DNA of 64,000 nucleotides from contig JAQTRC010000004.1 of assembly GCA_028712665.1 (NCBI GenBank), positions 1-64,000 of the forward strand, read 5' to 3'. This DNA is from Desulfuromonadaceae bacterium (lineage in GTDB: Bacteria; Desulfobacterota; Desulfuromonadia; Geobacterales; Pseudopelobacteraceae). Both the position numbers and the translations under genes were made by a program. This document shows, piece after piece, positions 1 to 9,235 of this stretch (positions within the stretch are counted from its first letter, which is position 1; each line of letters begins with the position of its first letter). Under the pieces are notes generated by a model. It ran no database searches. It was given only the letters and a program-made list of their open reading frames with translations, and was not told the DNA's origin.

Positions 1-9
1 AGGTATCCC

Positions 10-963
10 ATGTCTCTCGCAGAACAGGTATTAGAAGGCAACATCCGTGCCGCCGCTCGACTGATGCGCGACATCGACGATGGCCGCCCAAATGCGGTTC
101 AGGAGTTGAAACAACTCTATCTCCATACCGGGAAAGCTTATATCATAGGCATTACCGGCCCGCCCGGCGCCGGGAAATCGACGCTGGTAGACCAACTGGT
201 CGCCTCGTTTCGCAAAAAGGGGAATAAAGTCGGCGTGGTCGCCATCGACCCGACCAGCCCCTTTACCGGCGGTGCGATCTTGGGCGACCGGATCCGAATG
301 AACCGGCACTCCTGTGATGAGGGGGTTTTTATACGCAGTCTGGCCACCCGTGGCGCCTTGGGCGGGCTCTCCCGCTCCACTGCCGATGTGGCCCTGGTGA
401 TGGACGCTCTGGGGATGGACATTGTCATTATTGAAACGGTCGGAGTCGGTCAGGACGAAGTGGATATCGTCAAGGAAGCCCACACTACCTGTGTCGTGAT
501 GGTACCCGGACTAGGTGACGACATTCAGGCCATCAAGGCCGGCATTCTTGAAATCGGCGATGTATTTGTCGTCAACAAAGCCGATCGTGAGGGAGCAGAC
601 CGGACAGCCAGGGAACTTGGCGCCATGCTGGAAATGCGTCATGCGGCAGAAGGAGCCTGGAGTCCGAAAGTGTTAAAGAGTGAAGCTCAACGCGGCGCCG
701 GCATTGATGAACTGACCGGCGAAATACTGGCCCACCGCGATTTTTTTCTGTCAAGCGGAACCATGGACAACTTTCTTTTTAAACGGAACGAGCGCCATTT
801 TATGACTATCCTGCGAGATACACTGTTGAAAAAGGCGCTGTTGTTCATGGCCGGGGATAACTCTCTCGACAGGGTTATTACAGGCATGAGCGACCACCAT
901 ATCGACCCTTATTCGGCAGTGGAAGAGATCGTCGCGAAAATAATGCCGGATAGTACTGATTAA
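10..963 (+). CDS. meaB: Methylmalonyl-CoA mutase-associated GTPase MeaB (ArgK family)
   Basis: 317-aa ORF with GITGPPGAGKSTLVD Walker A, AIDPTSPFTGGAILGDRIRM and NKADREGADRT motifs typical of MeaB. Confidence 0.93.
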   Translation: MSLAEQVLEGNIRAAARLMRDIDDGRPNAVQELKQLYLHTGKAYIIGITGPPGAGKSTLVDQLVASFRKKGNKVGVVAIDPTSPFTGGAILGDRIRMNRHSCDEGVFIRSLATRGALGGLSRSTADVALVMDALGMDIVIIETVGVGQDEVDIVKEAHTTCVVMVPGLGDDIQAIKAGILEIGDVFVVNKADREGADRTARELGAMLEMRHAAEGAWSPKVLKSEAQRGAGIDELTGEILAHRDFFLSSGTMDNFLFKRNERHFMTILRDTLLKKALLFMAGDNSLDRVITGMSDHHIDPYSAVEEIVAKIMPDSTD

Positions 964-973
964 AGTTTAGACG

Positions 974-1001
974 TTGAATTTTTCCCGAATTGCTCTATAC
1001 T
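974..1001 (+). promoter_or_regulatory. Putative sigma70 promoter upstream of the DUF948/YtxH pair
   Basis: TTGAAT - 16 bp - TATACT directly upstream of the ORF at 1120. Confidence 0.5.
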
Positions 1002-1119
1002 TTGTTTAGCCCTGATAAACAGGGAAAGTAAGTTTCAGAAATTATTTCTGCCTGAAAAAGGCGGCAAACGATTTGTAACTTGACTTGAGAGCGTCTGATT
1101 ACCAAAACGGAGAAGAACG

Positions 1120-1515
1120 ATGTCACTGACTGAAATCGCCCTGATAATAATAGCTATAGCGCTTACTATTCTCGTACTTACCATGATCCCTGCCATTTTG
1201 AGTATTAAACGGACATTTGAATCGGTCGGCACTTTGAGCGAAATGGTTCATAAAGAGCTGAGACCCACGATTCAGGAGTTGACCGTGGTTCTGACTGAAC
1301 TGAAGACGGTCGGTGGCGGAGTAGCGGAACATACCGATGATGTCAGGCGCTTTATGACGGCATTGGGAGAAACCGGCACCAACTTAAGCACCATCAACCG
1401 TTCTTTGGGGGCTGTTACGAATGTTCTCAGCATCACCTCGGTCTGGGCGACCGGGGCCAGAGTCGCAGGGAAATATATCATTGATTATTATCTAAAAAAA
1501 CGGGGAGGTAGGTAG
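1120..1515 (+). CDS. DUF948-like membrane-anchored protein
   Basis: 131 aa, N-terminal TM helix followed by amphipathic coiled region; adjacent to a YtxH-like gene. Confidence 0.6.
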   Translation: MSLTEIALIIIAIALTILVLTMIPAILSIKRTFESVGTLSEMVHKELRPTIQELTVVLTELKTVGGGVAEHTDDVRRFMTALGETGTNLSTINRSLGAVTNVLSITSVWATGARVAGKYIIDYYLKKRGGR

Positions 1516-1517
1516 CC

Positions 1518-1823
1518 ATGTCTGAAGAGAGAGGTGTATGCGCAGGTACGGTACTTGTATCATTTGTGGCCGGAGCGGCGATCGGGGCTGTGCTGGCTTT
1601 GTTGTACGCCCCCAAGAGCGGCCAGGAAATGCGTGAGGACATCGCAGACCTGACTGAAGATGCCGTGGACAAAATCAAGGAGTACGCTAAAGAAGCCCAG
1701 GAAAAGATAAAGACCGCCCTTGAAGAGGGGAAGGAAACCATCGTAGAGAAGAAATCGATCCTTGCTTCGGCCATCGAAGCCGGACGCGAAGCGATGCAAA
1801 AGGAACGTTCTTCGGTACAGTAG
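1518..1823 (+). CDS. YtxH domain-containing protein
   Basis: VSFVAGAAIGAVLALLYAPKSGQEMREDI is the YtxH signature. Confidence 0.85.
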   Translation: MSEERGVCAGTVLVSFVAGAAIGAVLALLYAPKSGQEMREDIADLTEDAVDKIKEYAKEAQEKIKTALEEGKETIVEKKSILASAIEAGREAMQKERSSVQ

Positions 1824-1844
1824 CCACTTTGGCGCCAAAGTTAT

Positions 1845-1873
1845 TAAAGCCCACTCCGGTGGGCTTTTTTTTG
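1845..1873 (+). terminator. Rho-independent terminator
   Basis: AAGCCCAC TCCG GTGGGCTT stem-loop followed by T8. Confidence 0.9.
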
Positions 1874-1886
1874 TGAGAGACCCCGT

Positions 1887-2828
1887 ATGACTTTCCTTCA
1901 GAGGCAAAAGAAGAAAGCGTCCATCGCACCCCCTGCAAGCCGTGATAACCGCGTTAACGAAAAAAATTTCTGCAACACTCTGCAGAAAAAAATTTCTAAC
2001 TTACTAAAAAGTTTGGCGGTCAAATTTTTTGACGATCGCTGCCCGATTTTTGCAGCGGCGCTCTCCTTTTCAAGCATGCTCTCGATTGTACCGTTCCTGG
2101 CCATTGTCTTTGCAATCTTGAAGTCCATGGATCTCCACACTTCGCTAACCCCCGTAATTCTTTCAAACGTTGCGGCCGGCTCTCAAGAGATAGTTTCCCG
2201 CATCCTGCACTACATCCACAATACAAGGGTTGCTTCAGTTGGAGTTATCGGCACGGTAGCCCTCCTGTTGACGGTTATGGCTACGCTGGATACAGTGGAA
2301 GAGGCCTTCAACAAAATCTGTAATCTTGATCGGGAAAAAGCTTATCATCACAAACTGCGCGACTACATGGTAGTGATCTTCGGTATCCCTCTGCTGATAG
2401 CCCTTTCAGCCAGCATAACAACCAGCCTGCAACACCAGGATGTCATACGATGGTTTTTAAGACTGCCAGGTTTCGGTCGCCTCGTACTAATGCTGTTCCG
2501 CTTGACTCCCTACATCAGCATCTGGATCGCACTGGTCTGTCTCTTCAAGTTTATCCCCAATACCCGCATAAACATCCGTAACGCCCTGATCGGAGGGATG
2601 CTGTCCGGCACCATATTGCAAATGGCTCAGTGGCTTCACATCCATTTTCAATTCGGTGTCTCCCGCTATAATGCCGTTTACGGGACGCTGGCTCTGCTGC
2701 CTGTTTTCATGATCTGGATATATATCAGTTGGGTGATCGTGCTGGCTGGAATGGAGATCGTCTGGTATTTGCAAAAAAACTGTGACTCCACCACCCCGCT
2801 CAAAGAAGCCCAGCACAAAGAGCAATAA
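1887..2828 (+). CDS. YihY/BrkB family inner membrane protein
   Basis: Multi-TM protein with AAALSFSSMLSIVPFLAIVFAI and NAVYGTLALLPVFMIWIYISW motifs. Confidence 0.88.
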   Translation: MTFLQRQKKKASIAPPASRDNRVNEKNFCNTLQKKISNLLKSLAVKFFDDRCPIFAAALSFSSMLSIVPFLAIVFAILKSMDLHTSLTPVILSNVAAGSQEIVSRILHYIHNTRVASVGVIGTVALLLTVMATLDTVEEAFNKICNLDREKAYHHKLRDYMVVIFGIPLLIALSASITTSLQHQDVIRWFLRLPGFGRLVLMLFRLTPYISIWIALVCLFKFIPNTRINIRNALIGGMLSGTILQMAQWLHIHFQFGVSRYNAVYGTLALLPVFMIWIYISWVIVLAGMEIVWYLQKNCDSTTPLKEAQHKEQ

Positions 2829-2901
2829 TCCAATAAGCCTATTTTACAGGGGTTTTAGCGCCATTGACTTTCAGAACTGCTTACTTTATAATTCTCAACC
2901 T

Positions 2902-4395
2902 ATGAAATCAGCTGGATTCCGGATAGATGTCCTCATCACTTTTCTCGTACTGGCTTTTGCGCTTCCCGCCAGTGCTACAGAACCGATTCAACCGCTGCTG
3001 GCAGAGTTGATCCGCCCCAATGCACCGCTGCTCGGTTCTCTCGAACCGCAAGCGCTGTTACCATCCGACGATATCACAGCAAACGAGTCAAATGCGCACG
3101 CTAGGCGGACAGTACTGTTTACCCTTGAAGAGCTGCGAGACAAAAATGACGATTACGGAGATCTGGCTCTGCCGGACATAGACCTGCCTGCCTCCGACAT
3201 TCCACTGACACTCAACAGCAAGGTAGAATACTTCCTCTATTATTTTCAGACAAAAGGCAGACCGGCCTTCTCACGCTGGCTTTCACGTTCCTCACGCTAC
3301 GTCCCGATGATGAAGGAGATTTTTAAGCGAGAAGGAATGCCGGAAGATCTGGTCTATGTGGCCATGATCGAGAGCGGTTTCCAATTGCATGCCCGCTCCT
3401 GGGCCAATGCCGTTGGCCCATGGCAGTTTATGTCCGGCACCGGCAAAAACTACGCCTTGAGAATTGACGAGTGGGTTGACGAACGGAAGGATCCTGTAAA
3501 GGCGACCACCGCAGCTGCGATGTATCTGAAAGAGCTGTACGGTATTTTCAACGGAGACTGGTATCTTGCCGCCGCCGGCTACAACGCCGGAGAGAACAAG
3601 ATCCTGCGCGCCATAAATAAATACAAAACCAGCGACTTCTGGGAGATTTCCAAAAAGTCTTATTTAAAGAGAGAAACCAAGGAGTACGTGCCCAAACTTC
3701 TGGCAGCAGCCTTCATAGCTAAAGATCCGGCCCATTACGGCTTTGCCGATGTGACTTATATGACGCCTATCGAATTTGATACCGTCACGATACCGTCACG
3801 CACAGATCTTGAACTTGCAGCCAGGCTGAGCGGGACTACTAAAGAGTCCATTAAGGAATTAAACCCCGATTTGAGACACTGGTGTACCCCACCCAATTAC
3901 ACTGATTATGTACTTAAGATACCCAAGGGCGCCAAAAAACTGTTTGAAACTGAATATGCGAAGATCGCCGAGGATCAGCGATTCACAGAGAAGGTACTCT
4001 ACACTCGCTATAAAGCAGGTAAAAAGGATTCTCTCAAAAGCATTGCACGCCGCTTTGGCATATCAGCCTCCATGTTGGCCGAGTTGAACGGCCTGAATAC
4101 AAAGGGCCGAATTACCGGAAAGTCTCTTCTTGTGCCGGTTAAACAGACGGTAGATTTCAGTATGGAGGGACGGGCAACCGACAGCGCAGATAAAAAGGAT
4201 GGCTATGCCAAATACTATACCGTTAAAAAGGGTGACACTCTCGATTCACTATCCAAACGTTTCAAAACATCAGCCAAACTTCTCACCGCCTGGAACAAGT
4301 TGAAAGACAAGGTTGCTCTGAAGCCGGGTCGGCGCATCATAATCGCAAAGTTTACCAAAAATAATGGCGAGATGGTTCCAGCAGAAAAGAGCTGA
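2902..4395 (+). CDS. Lytic transglycosylase, MltD-like, with C-terminal LysM domains
   Basis: SLT motif ESGFQLHARSWANAVGPWQFM and AAGYNAGENKI; LysM-like YYTVKKGDTLDSLSKRF; signal peptide after ATG at 2902. Confidence 0.9.
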   Translation: MKSAGFRIDVLITFLVLAFALPASATEPIQPLLAELIRPNAPLLGSLEPQALLPSDDITANESNAHARRTVLFTLEELRDKNDDYGDLALPDIDLPASDIPLTLNSKVEYFLYYFQTKGRPAFSRWLSRSSRYVPMMKEIFKREGMPEDLVYVAMIESGFQLHARSWANAVGPWQFMSGTGKNYALRIDEWVDERKDPVKATTAAAMYLKELYGIFNGDWYLAAAGYNAGENKILRAINKYKTSDFWEISKKSYLKRETKEYVPKLLAAAFIAKDPAHYGFADVTYMTPIEFDTVTIPSRTDLELAARLSGTTKESIKELNPDLRHWCTPPNYTDYVLKIPKGAKKLFETEYAKIAEDQRFTEKVLYTRYKAGKKDSLKSIARRFGISASMLAELNGLNTKGRITGKSLLVPVKQTVDFSMEGRATDSADKKDGYAKYYTVKKGDTLDSLSKRFKTSAKLLTAWNKLKDKVALKPGRRIIIAKFTKNNGEMVPAEKS

Positions 4396-4438
4396 CTCTC
4401 GCTTGCCCGATTTTTACAGGGAATGAAAGGAATACCCG

Positions 4439-5179
4439 ATGTATAACCTTCTTATCTCCTCAGCAGCTTCAATTTCAGTGTTGCTGATACTTGATTTTGT
4501 ACTCAGAACTACATGGTGGTTAGCGCTGATTCTCGCCCTGATGATATTCATGATGATCTTTGTCCTGTTTTCCCGCATCATCATGAAGAAGGTAATGGCA
4601 TCGATCGAAACCGCGGGTAAGGATCTGCAAGCCCAGCCGCCACGTTTCGAGAAAGCTGTCCGCGAACTGAAGGATGCCCTGCAGTACGGCAAATGGCAGC
4701 TTTTTGTAGGTGGGCAGCTAAACTCGCAGATCGGCATGATCTACTACATGAAACGCGACTTCTCCAACGCCTTTCCATATCTGGAGAAATCGTTTTTCAG
4801 AAACTGGGTGGCTCTGGGGATGCTGGCTGTTTCTTATATGAAGCGCCAGAAAAAAGAGAAGATGATCAGTACATTTGATAAAGCGGTGCAATGGAACGGG
4901 AAGGAATCGCTTCTCTGGAGCCTTTACGCCTATTGTCTGAACGAGTGCGGTGACAACGTAAGAGCGAAAGAAATCATTGCCAAAGGATTAAAGAAAATTC
5001 CAGGTGACGAAAAGCTGAAGGACAACCTGGAGTGTCTGGAAAAAGGTAAGAAGATGAATATGCGCGCCTATGGAGATTTATGGTTTCAGTTCCACCTGGA
5101 AAGCCTTGGCGCCCTGCAGAAGCATCAGATGGCATCCTTGGGTGGCCGTATGCAGCGCCGGATGTCCGTCAGGAAGTAA
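4439..5179 (+). CDS. Hypothetical membrane protein with TPR-like C-terminal half
   Basis: Two N-terminal TM helices, then helical repeats (LYAYCLNECGDNVRAKEIIAKGLKKIPGDEKL). Confidence 0.6.
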   Translation: MYNLLISSAASISVLLILDFVLRTTWWLALILALMIFMMIFVLFSRIIMKKVMASIETAGKDLQAQPPRFEKAVRELKDALQYGKWQLFVGGQLNSQIGMIYYMKRDFSNAFPYLEKSFFRNWVALGMLAVSYMKRQKKEKMISTFDKAVQWNGKESLLWSLYAYCLNECGDNVRAKEIIAKGLKKIPGDEKLKDNLECLEKGKKMNMRAYGDLWFQFHLESLGALQKHQMASLGGRMQRRMSVRK

Positions 5180-5212
5180 CCCTTAATACAGTGTTCAAAA
5201 GCTCCATGCAAA

Positions 5213-5241
5213 GGAGGGGATTCCGCAGAGGAATCCCCTCC
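5213..5241. terminator. Strong hairpin, probable terminator
   Basis: 12-bp perfect stem GGAGGGGATTCC-gcaga-GGAATCCCCTCC just after the stop at 5179; T-tract is weak. Confidence 0.65.
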
Positions 5242-5542
5242 TCTCGTTTTCGGCGACAGCTATAATCTGCTTGAATAAGATGACTCGGCGCCTTTGTATC
5301 CGGCTATTTTTATCGCCATCCGGACTCTCCCTGCCACGGTACAAGTTACCATCAGTAAATGTCCATAATTTGCGGATAAAGTATTTATGATTCCGTAATC
5401 ATCCCGGCAGATTAGATTGACAAAATATGACTTGCCAAAAGATGCTCATAGGTATTTATTAGAATAAAAGGTATGTTTACCTGGTTTTCATCCGTAAATT
5501 CGTGATGGAAACCGGATATCGACATCAGTACGGAGGACGACC

Positions 5543-7597
5543 ATGGCTCCCCATGAAAAACTGTGCCAGCATATTGTTGCACTGAAAGAAGGTGAAAGGG
5601 TATTCGAGAACTCCTTTCAGTCTGTGGCGAGGATGATTCTCGGAGCGGGATTCGCAAAGGTGGTAGTGAACGGCAGGACCACCTACGATTTCAAGCTGTT
5701 CCGTAGCGGCAGGAAACACACTATCGGGATGTTCGACGAGATCAACAGCTTCGTCTCCTACGTGAAGGATGCCGCAGAGGGGGGCTCCAGCAAAGAGATG
5801 GCCTTTGTGCTGGTAGGAGAGCCGGGAAACGGCAAGACCTTTTTCGTAGAGTTCCTCTGTACCCAGTACCGGGCCTTTCTGTCGGAGTCGAAAAACCGCC
5901 GCTACACATTTCGCTTCAGCGGCCTAGCTCAACTCGGAAGCTACGGCAAGATCAACGTCGTAGACTCGCAGACATTCGAGGATCCGATGATTCTGGCGAT
6001 GAACTTAAGTGATGAAGCAGCAGACAATCGCCGTTTTCTGGCGGAACGGGGGGGCCTTGACGATGCCGCCATTGACCTCCTCTACGAGAACTACCGCCCG
6101 CTTGGCGCCTGCAGCGGTTACATCTGGAATAATATCCGCGATTTTTGCGACGGAGAGCTGGAGCGGATGCTCGAATTCATCGAGGTTGTCCCGGTGCCGA
6201 TGAGCGAGAGCCTCGGGACCGTAACCGGTAAATATCCTGCAAAAGACAAGATTACCTCATCCTCGGTGGACCTCTTGGGGGAAGAGTCGATCCAGCGCCT
6301 GCTGCACATCTCCGACACGAACAATCCATACCGCTTCGATCTGCGCCGCGGCGCCCTGGCGCGGGTCGCAGGGGGCGGAATCCACTTCTCCGACGAGATA
6401 TTCAAGAACAAGAAGGATCTGGTCCAGGTCTATCTGGGAGTTATCCAGAACCGGGCCATAGAGATCGACGGCTACAAGTGGCCGATCGACTCTCTGATCA
6501 TCGCAACAAGCAACAACTCCGAATTCAACCATTTCCTGGCCGAAAAGGAGGAAGCTCCGATCGTCGATCGCTGCCGGATCTGCTATGTCTCCCATAACAC
6601 CAACTACCGGCTTCAGGAGGGGCTCACCTCCTATGCCATAGGTAGTGAATCCAAAACCACCCTGACCAAGGAGGCGTTGCATCAGGACCCGAATCTGAAC
6701 TATGCGGCATCTGTCGGCGTAGTGTTGACCAGACTTCCCCGATCGGAGAAACTAACCTCCATTGAAACAATGAAGTTGGCCGCAGGCGAGGTGGCCGGTG
6801 AAAAGAGCATAAAGGCGCTAGCCGAGGTAATAGACACCCTGGGACAGGACCCCGATATCACCAAACGTTTCGGACAGAAGGGACTGGGACATCGCAGCCT
6901 CGGCCGCTCGATACAGCTCCAGGTGGAGAATTCCGAAACAAACGAGGGACGTTGCATGTTCGCCTACGATGTGTTCAGGACACTGGAGCGCGTCGTGCTC
7001 GACTACGTGGTCGACACAAATGACCGGGCCAAGTACCTGGAAGATCTCAAGATTGCCAAGGGACTTTACCGCGAACGTATCATGACCGAGATGTTCAATG
7101 CCTATATGGATGAACCATACGCCATCCGCAAAGACGTAATGAACTACGTGAACATGATAATCGGCATCGATGCAGAGAACCTCGGGCCTGACAGGATGTG
7201 GAAATACAAGGATCCACAGTCTGGAGAGCTGCGGGCGCTGAAGATTGATGAGCGTTACGTGAAGAGTGTGGAGGAGAGAATAGGGCTCAAGACCGAGGAG
7301 CAGCGGGACTCCTTCCGTACCTCCGTCCGCAAGATCTACGGTCAGAAGATTTCGATGGATCCCAATTATGACTTTATGGATAACCTGGAATTGGTCAAAG
7401 CTATCACGGATGTACGTCTTAAGTCGGATATCGCTGGCGCCGGCAGCCTGATCGGCGCTCTGGCCAACCGGACTAACGAGGAGAACCAGAAACTTTACGA
7501 CCGGATGATCACGACCATGCTTAACAAGTTGGGATACTGCCGTACCTGCGCGCAGAAGACTATTGAGTATTTCTGCACACAGGAAGATGAAAACTAG
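5543..7597 (+). CDS. PrkA-family serine protein kinase (AAA+ domain plus PrkA C-terminal domain), copy 1
   Basis: GEPGNGKTFFVEFLC Walker A, IHFSDEIFKNKKDLVQVYL, IATSNNSEFNHFLAEKEEAPIVDRC; followed by DUF444 and SpoVR genes as in yeaG-yeaH-ycgB. Confidence 0.88.
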   Translation: MAPHEKLCQHIVALKEGERVFENSFQSVARMILGAGFAKVVVNGRTTYDFKLFRSGRKHTIGMFDEINSFVSYVKDAAEGGSSKEMAFVLVGEPGNGKTFFVEFLCTQYRAFLSESKNRRYTFRFSGLAQLGSYGKINVVDSQTFEDPMILAMNLSDEAADNRRFLAERGGLDDAAIDLLYENYRPLGACSGYIWNNIRDFCDGELERMLEFIEVVPVPMSESLGTVTGKYPAKDKITSSSVDLLGEESIQRLLHISDTNNPYRFDLRRGALARVAGGGIHFSDEIFKNKKDLVQVYLGVIQNRAIEIDGYKWPIDSLIIATSNNSEFNHFLAEKEEAPIVDRCRICYVSHNTNYRLQEGLTSYAIGSESKTTLTKEALHQDPNLNYAASVGVVLTRLPRSEKLTSIETMKLAAGEVAGEKSIKALAEVIDTLGQDPDITKRFGQKGLGHRSLGRSIQLQVENSETNEGRCMFAYDVFRTLERVVLDYVVDTNDRAKYLEDLKIAKGLYRERIMTEMFNAYMDEPYAIRKDVMNYVNMIIGIDAENLGPDRMWKYKDPQSGELRALKIDERYVKSVEERIGLKTEEQRDSFRTSVRKIYGQKISMDPNYDFMDNLELVKAITDVRLKSDIAGAGSLIGALANRTNEENQKLYDRMITTMLNKLGYCRTCAQKTIEYFCTQEDEN

Positions 7598-7598
7598 A

Positions 7599-7720
7599 TG
7601 GGAACGCTCCTTTTCCGCCCTGTCTGCGTAAGTCTTCGAAATTACTTGTGCGACGTAGCGGTGCTACGTCTCCGCGCAATTCCTCGACAGCCTTGCCAGG
7701 ACACAAAAATCGCGTTCCCA
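7599..7720. repeat. Intergenic palindromic repeat element between prkA1 and the DUF444 gene
   Basis: Terminal arms TGGGAACGC / GCGTTCCCA and central GACGTAGC-ggt-GCTACGTC hairpin. Confidence 0.75.
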
Positions 7721-7745
7721 ATATAACACACAATAAGACGAATTT

Positions 7746-9131
7746 ATGCGAAGCGACCTGCTTACATACCTGGAAGAGCTGAAGGCGCGTGGTCTTTCAC
7801 CCGAGCGTGAGGCCAGGATTCGTGCCGAGTTGGCGACAGAGGCGAACGGTCACGGCCTCCCTCCTGACAATCCACCTCTGAACGGAGAGTTGGCAGGGTT
7901 CAACCGCAACATATACGCGGATGGTGATCTTTTAGTTCTGCGGCAGGCGGTGGCGCCACATCTCACTGCAGCCGGGCTGGCAAAATCCCTTGATGAGCTG
8001 CTGGAGCGCGACCGTCAGAGGGAACAGGACGGTTTTCCTCGCAAGATACAGCTGGGGAAACTGGTTAAACCGGGTCGGGGTCAAAAGGGGAAGGTGGTTG
8101 TCGTTCCGACCACGGTAGAGGAAAAATTCTTTCATGACCCGACCGTACGTCCCCCCGGCGAGGGGGGCGCATCCGGCGGGACCGGAGAAGGCGAGGAAGG
8201 CGAGGTCATCGGAGAACAACCTGTCCGCGAAGAGGGGGAACAACCCGGAAGCGGTCCCGGGCAAGGAGAGGGAGAGAATCATGAAATGGAGTCCTCCGCC
8301 TATGACCTTGGTAAGACACTGGCCGAAAAATTCCAGTTGCCTAACCTTAAAGACAAGGGGAAGAAACGTTCATTCACCCGTTACACCTACGATCTGACCG
8401 ACAAGAATCGTGGTTTCGGCCAGTTGCTGGACAAGAAGGCAACCCTCCGCAAAATAGTGGAAACGAACATCGCCCTGGGAAACCTCCCCGATGTGGCGGA
8501 CATCGACCCTACCCGTTTTCTGATCGCGCCGCGCGATAAAGTTTACCGGGTACTTTCACGGGAAAAGGATTATGAACCGCAGGCCATGCTCTTCTTCCTT
8601 CGTGACTATTCCGGTTCCATGGCCGGCAAGGTTACCGATCTGATCGTATCCCAACATGTAATGATCTACAGCTGGCTGCTCTACCAGTACGGCGGGCAGG
8701 CCGAATCCCGATTCATCCTGCATGATACGGAGGCCAAGGAGGTGCCGGACTTCTACACCTATTACAACTCCAGGGTCGCGGGTGGAACACAGGTTTCCAG
8801 CGCCTACAAGCTTGTCAACGAGATCGTGGAGAAGGAAAATCTGACAAAGGATTACAACATCTACGTTTTTCACGGCACCGATGGGGATGACTGGGACGAG
8901 GGGGGCGAGAAGGCGATTCCGGAGCTGGAAAAGATCCTCGGCTATGCCAGTCGGGTGGGCGTAACCATCGCCGAACATGGACATGGGGATTCCGGCGGAA
9001 CCGAGGTTGCGCGTTACCTGAGAGCTTCGGGATTGTTGCAGGACAAAACAGAGTTGCTCAGAATGGACGTCATGGCGGAGGATGCGGACGAGACGCGGCT
9101 TATCGAGGGGATCAGGAAGCTTATTTCATGA
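7746..9131 (+). CDS. YeaH/DUF444 family protein (VWA-like)
   Basis: DYSGSMAGKVTDLIVSQ MIDAS-like motif, YTYYNSRVAGGTQVSSAYKL, FHGTDGDDWDEGG; position between PrkA and SpoVR. Confidence 0.92.
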   Translation: MRSDLLTYLEELKARGLSPEREARIRAELATEANGHGLPPDNPPLNGELAGFNRNIYADGDLLVLRQAVAPHLTAAGLAKSLDELLERDRQREQDGFPRKIQLGKLVKPGRGQKGKVVVVPTTVEEKFFHDPTVRPPGEGGASGGTGEGEEGEVIGEQPVREEGEQPGSGPGQGEGENHEMESSAYDLGKTLAEKFQLPNLKDKGKKRSFTRYTYDLTDKNRGFGQLLDKKATLRKIVETNIALGNLPDVADIDPTRFLIAPRDKVYRVLSREKDYEPQAMLFFLRDYSGSMAGKVTDLIVSQHVMIYSWLLYQYGGQAESRFILHDTEAKEVPDFYTYYNSRVAGGTQVSSAYKLVNEIVEKENLTKDYNIYVFHGTDGDDWDEGGEKAIPELEKILGYASRVGVTIAEHGHGDSGGTEVARYLRASGLLQDKTELLRMDVMAEDADETRLIEGIRKLIS

Positions 9132-9165
9132 GCTTCAGGTTCAGATTTTAGTTCGCTTTGCTCAC

Positions 9166-9223
9166 AGGTTGAGATCAAGGAAAAGCTAATGAGCTTAACC
9201 TCAACCTTAATCTTAACCTCAAT
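9166..9223. repeat. Degenerate CTYAAY hexamer tract with inverted arm, upstream of spoVR
   Basis: AGGTTGAGATCAAGG (9166-9180) pairs with CCTTAATCTTAACCT (9205-9219); CTTAAC CTCAAC CTTAAT CTTAAC CTCAAT. Confidence 0.6.
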
Positions 9224-9235
9224 CTGGATGTTATT

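Noticed and set aside
9194-9223. Hexamer repeat considered as a mini-CRISPR
   Set aside because: 6-nt period with no spacers and no cas genes; a simple-sequence tract.
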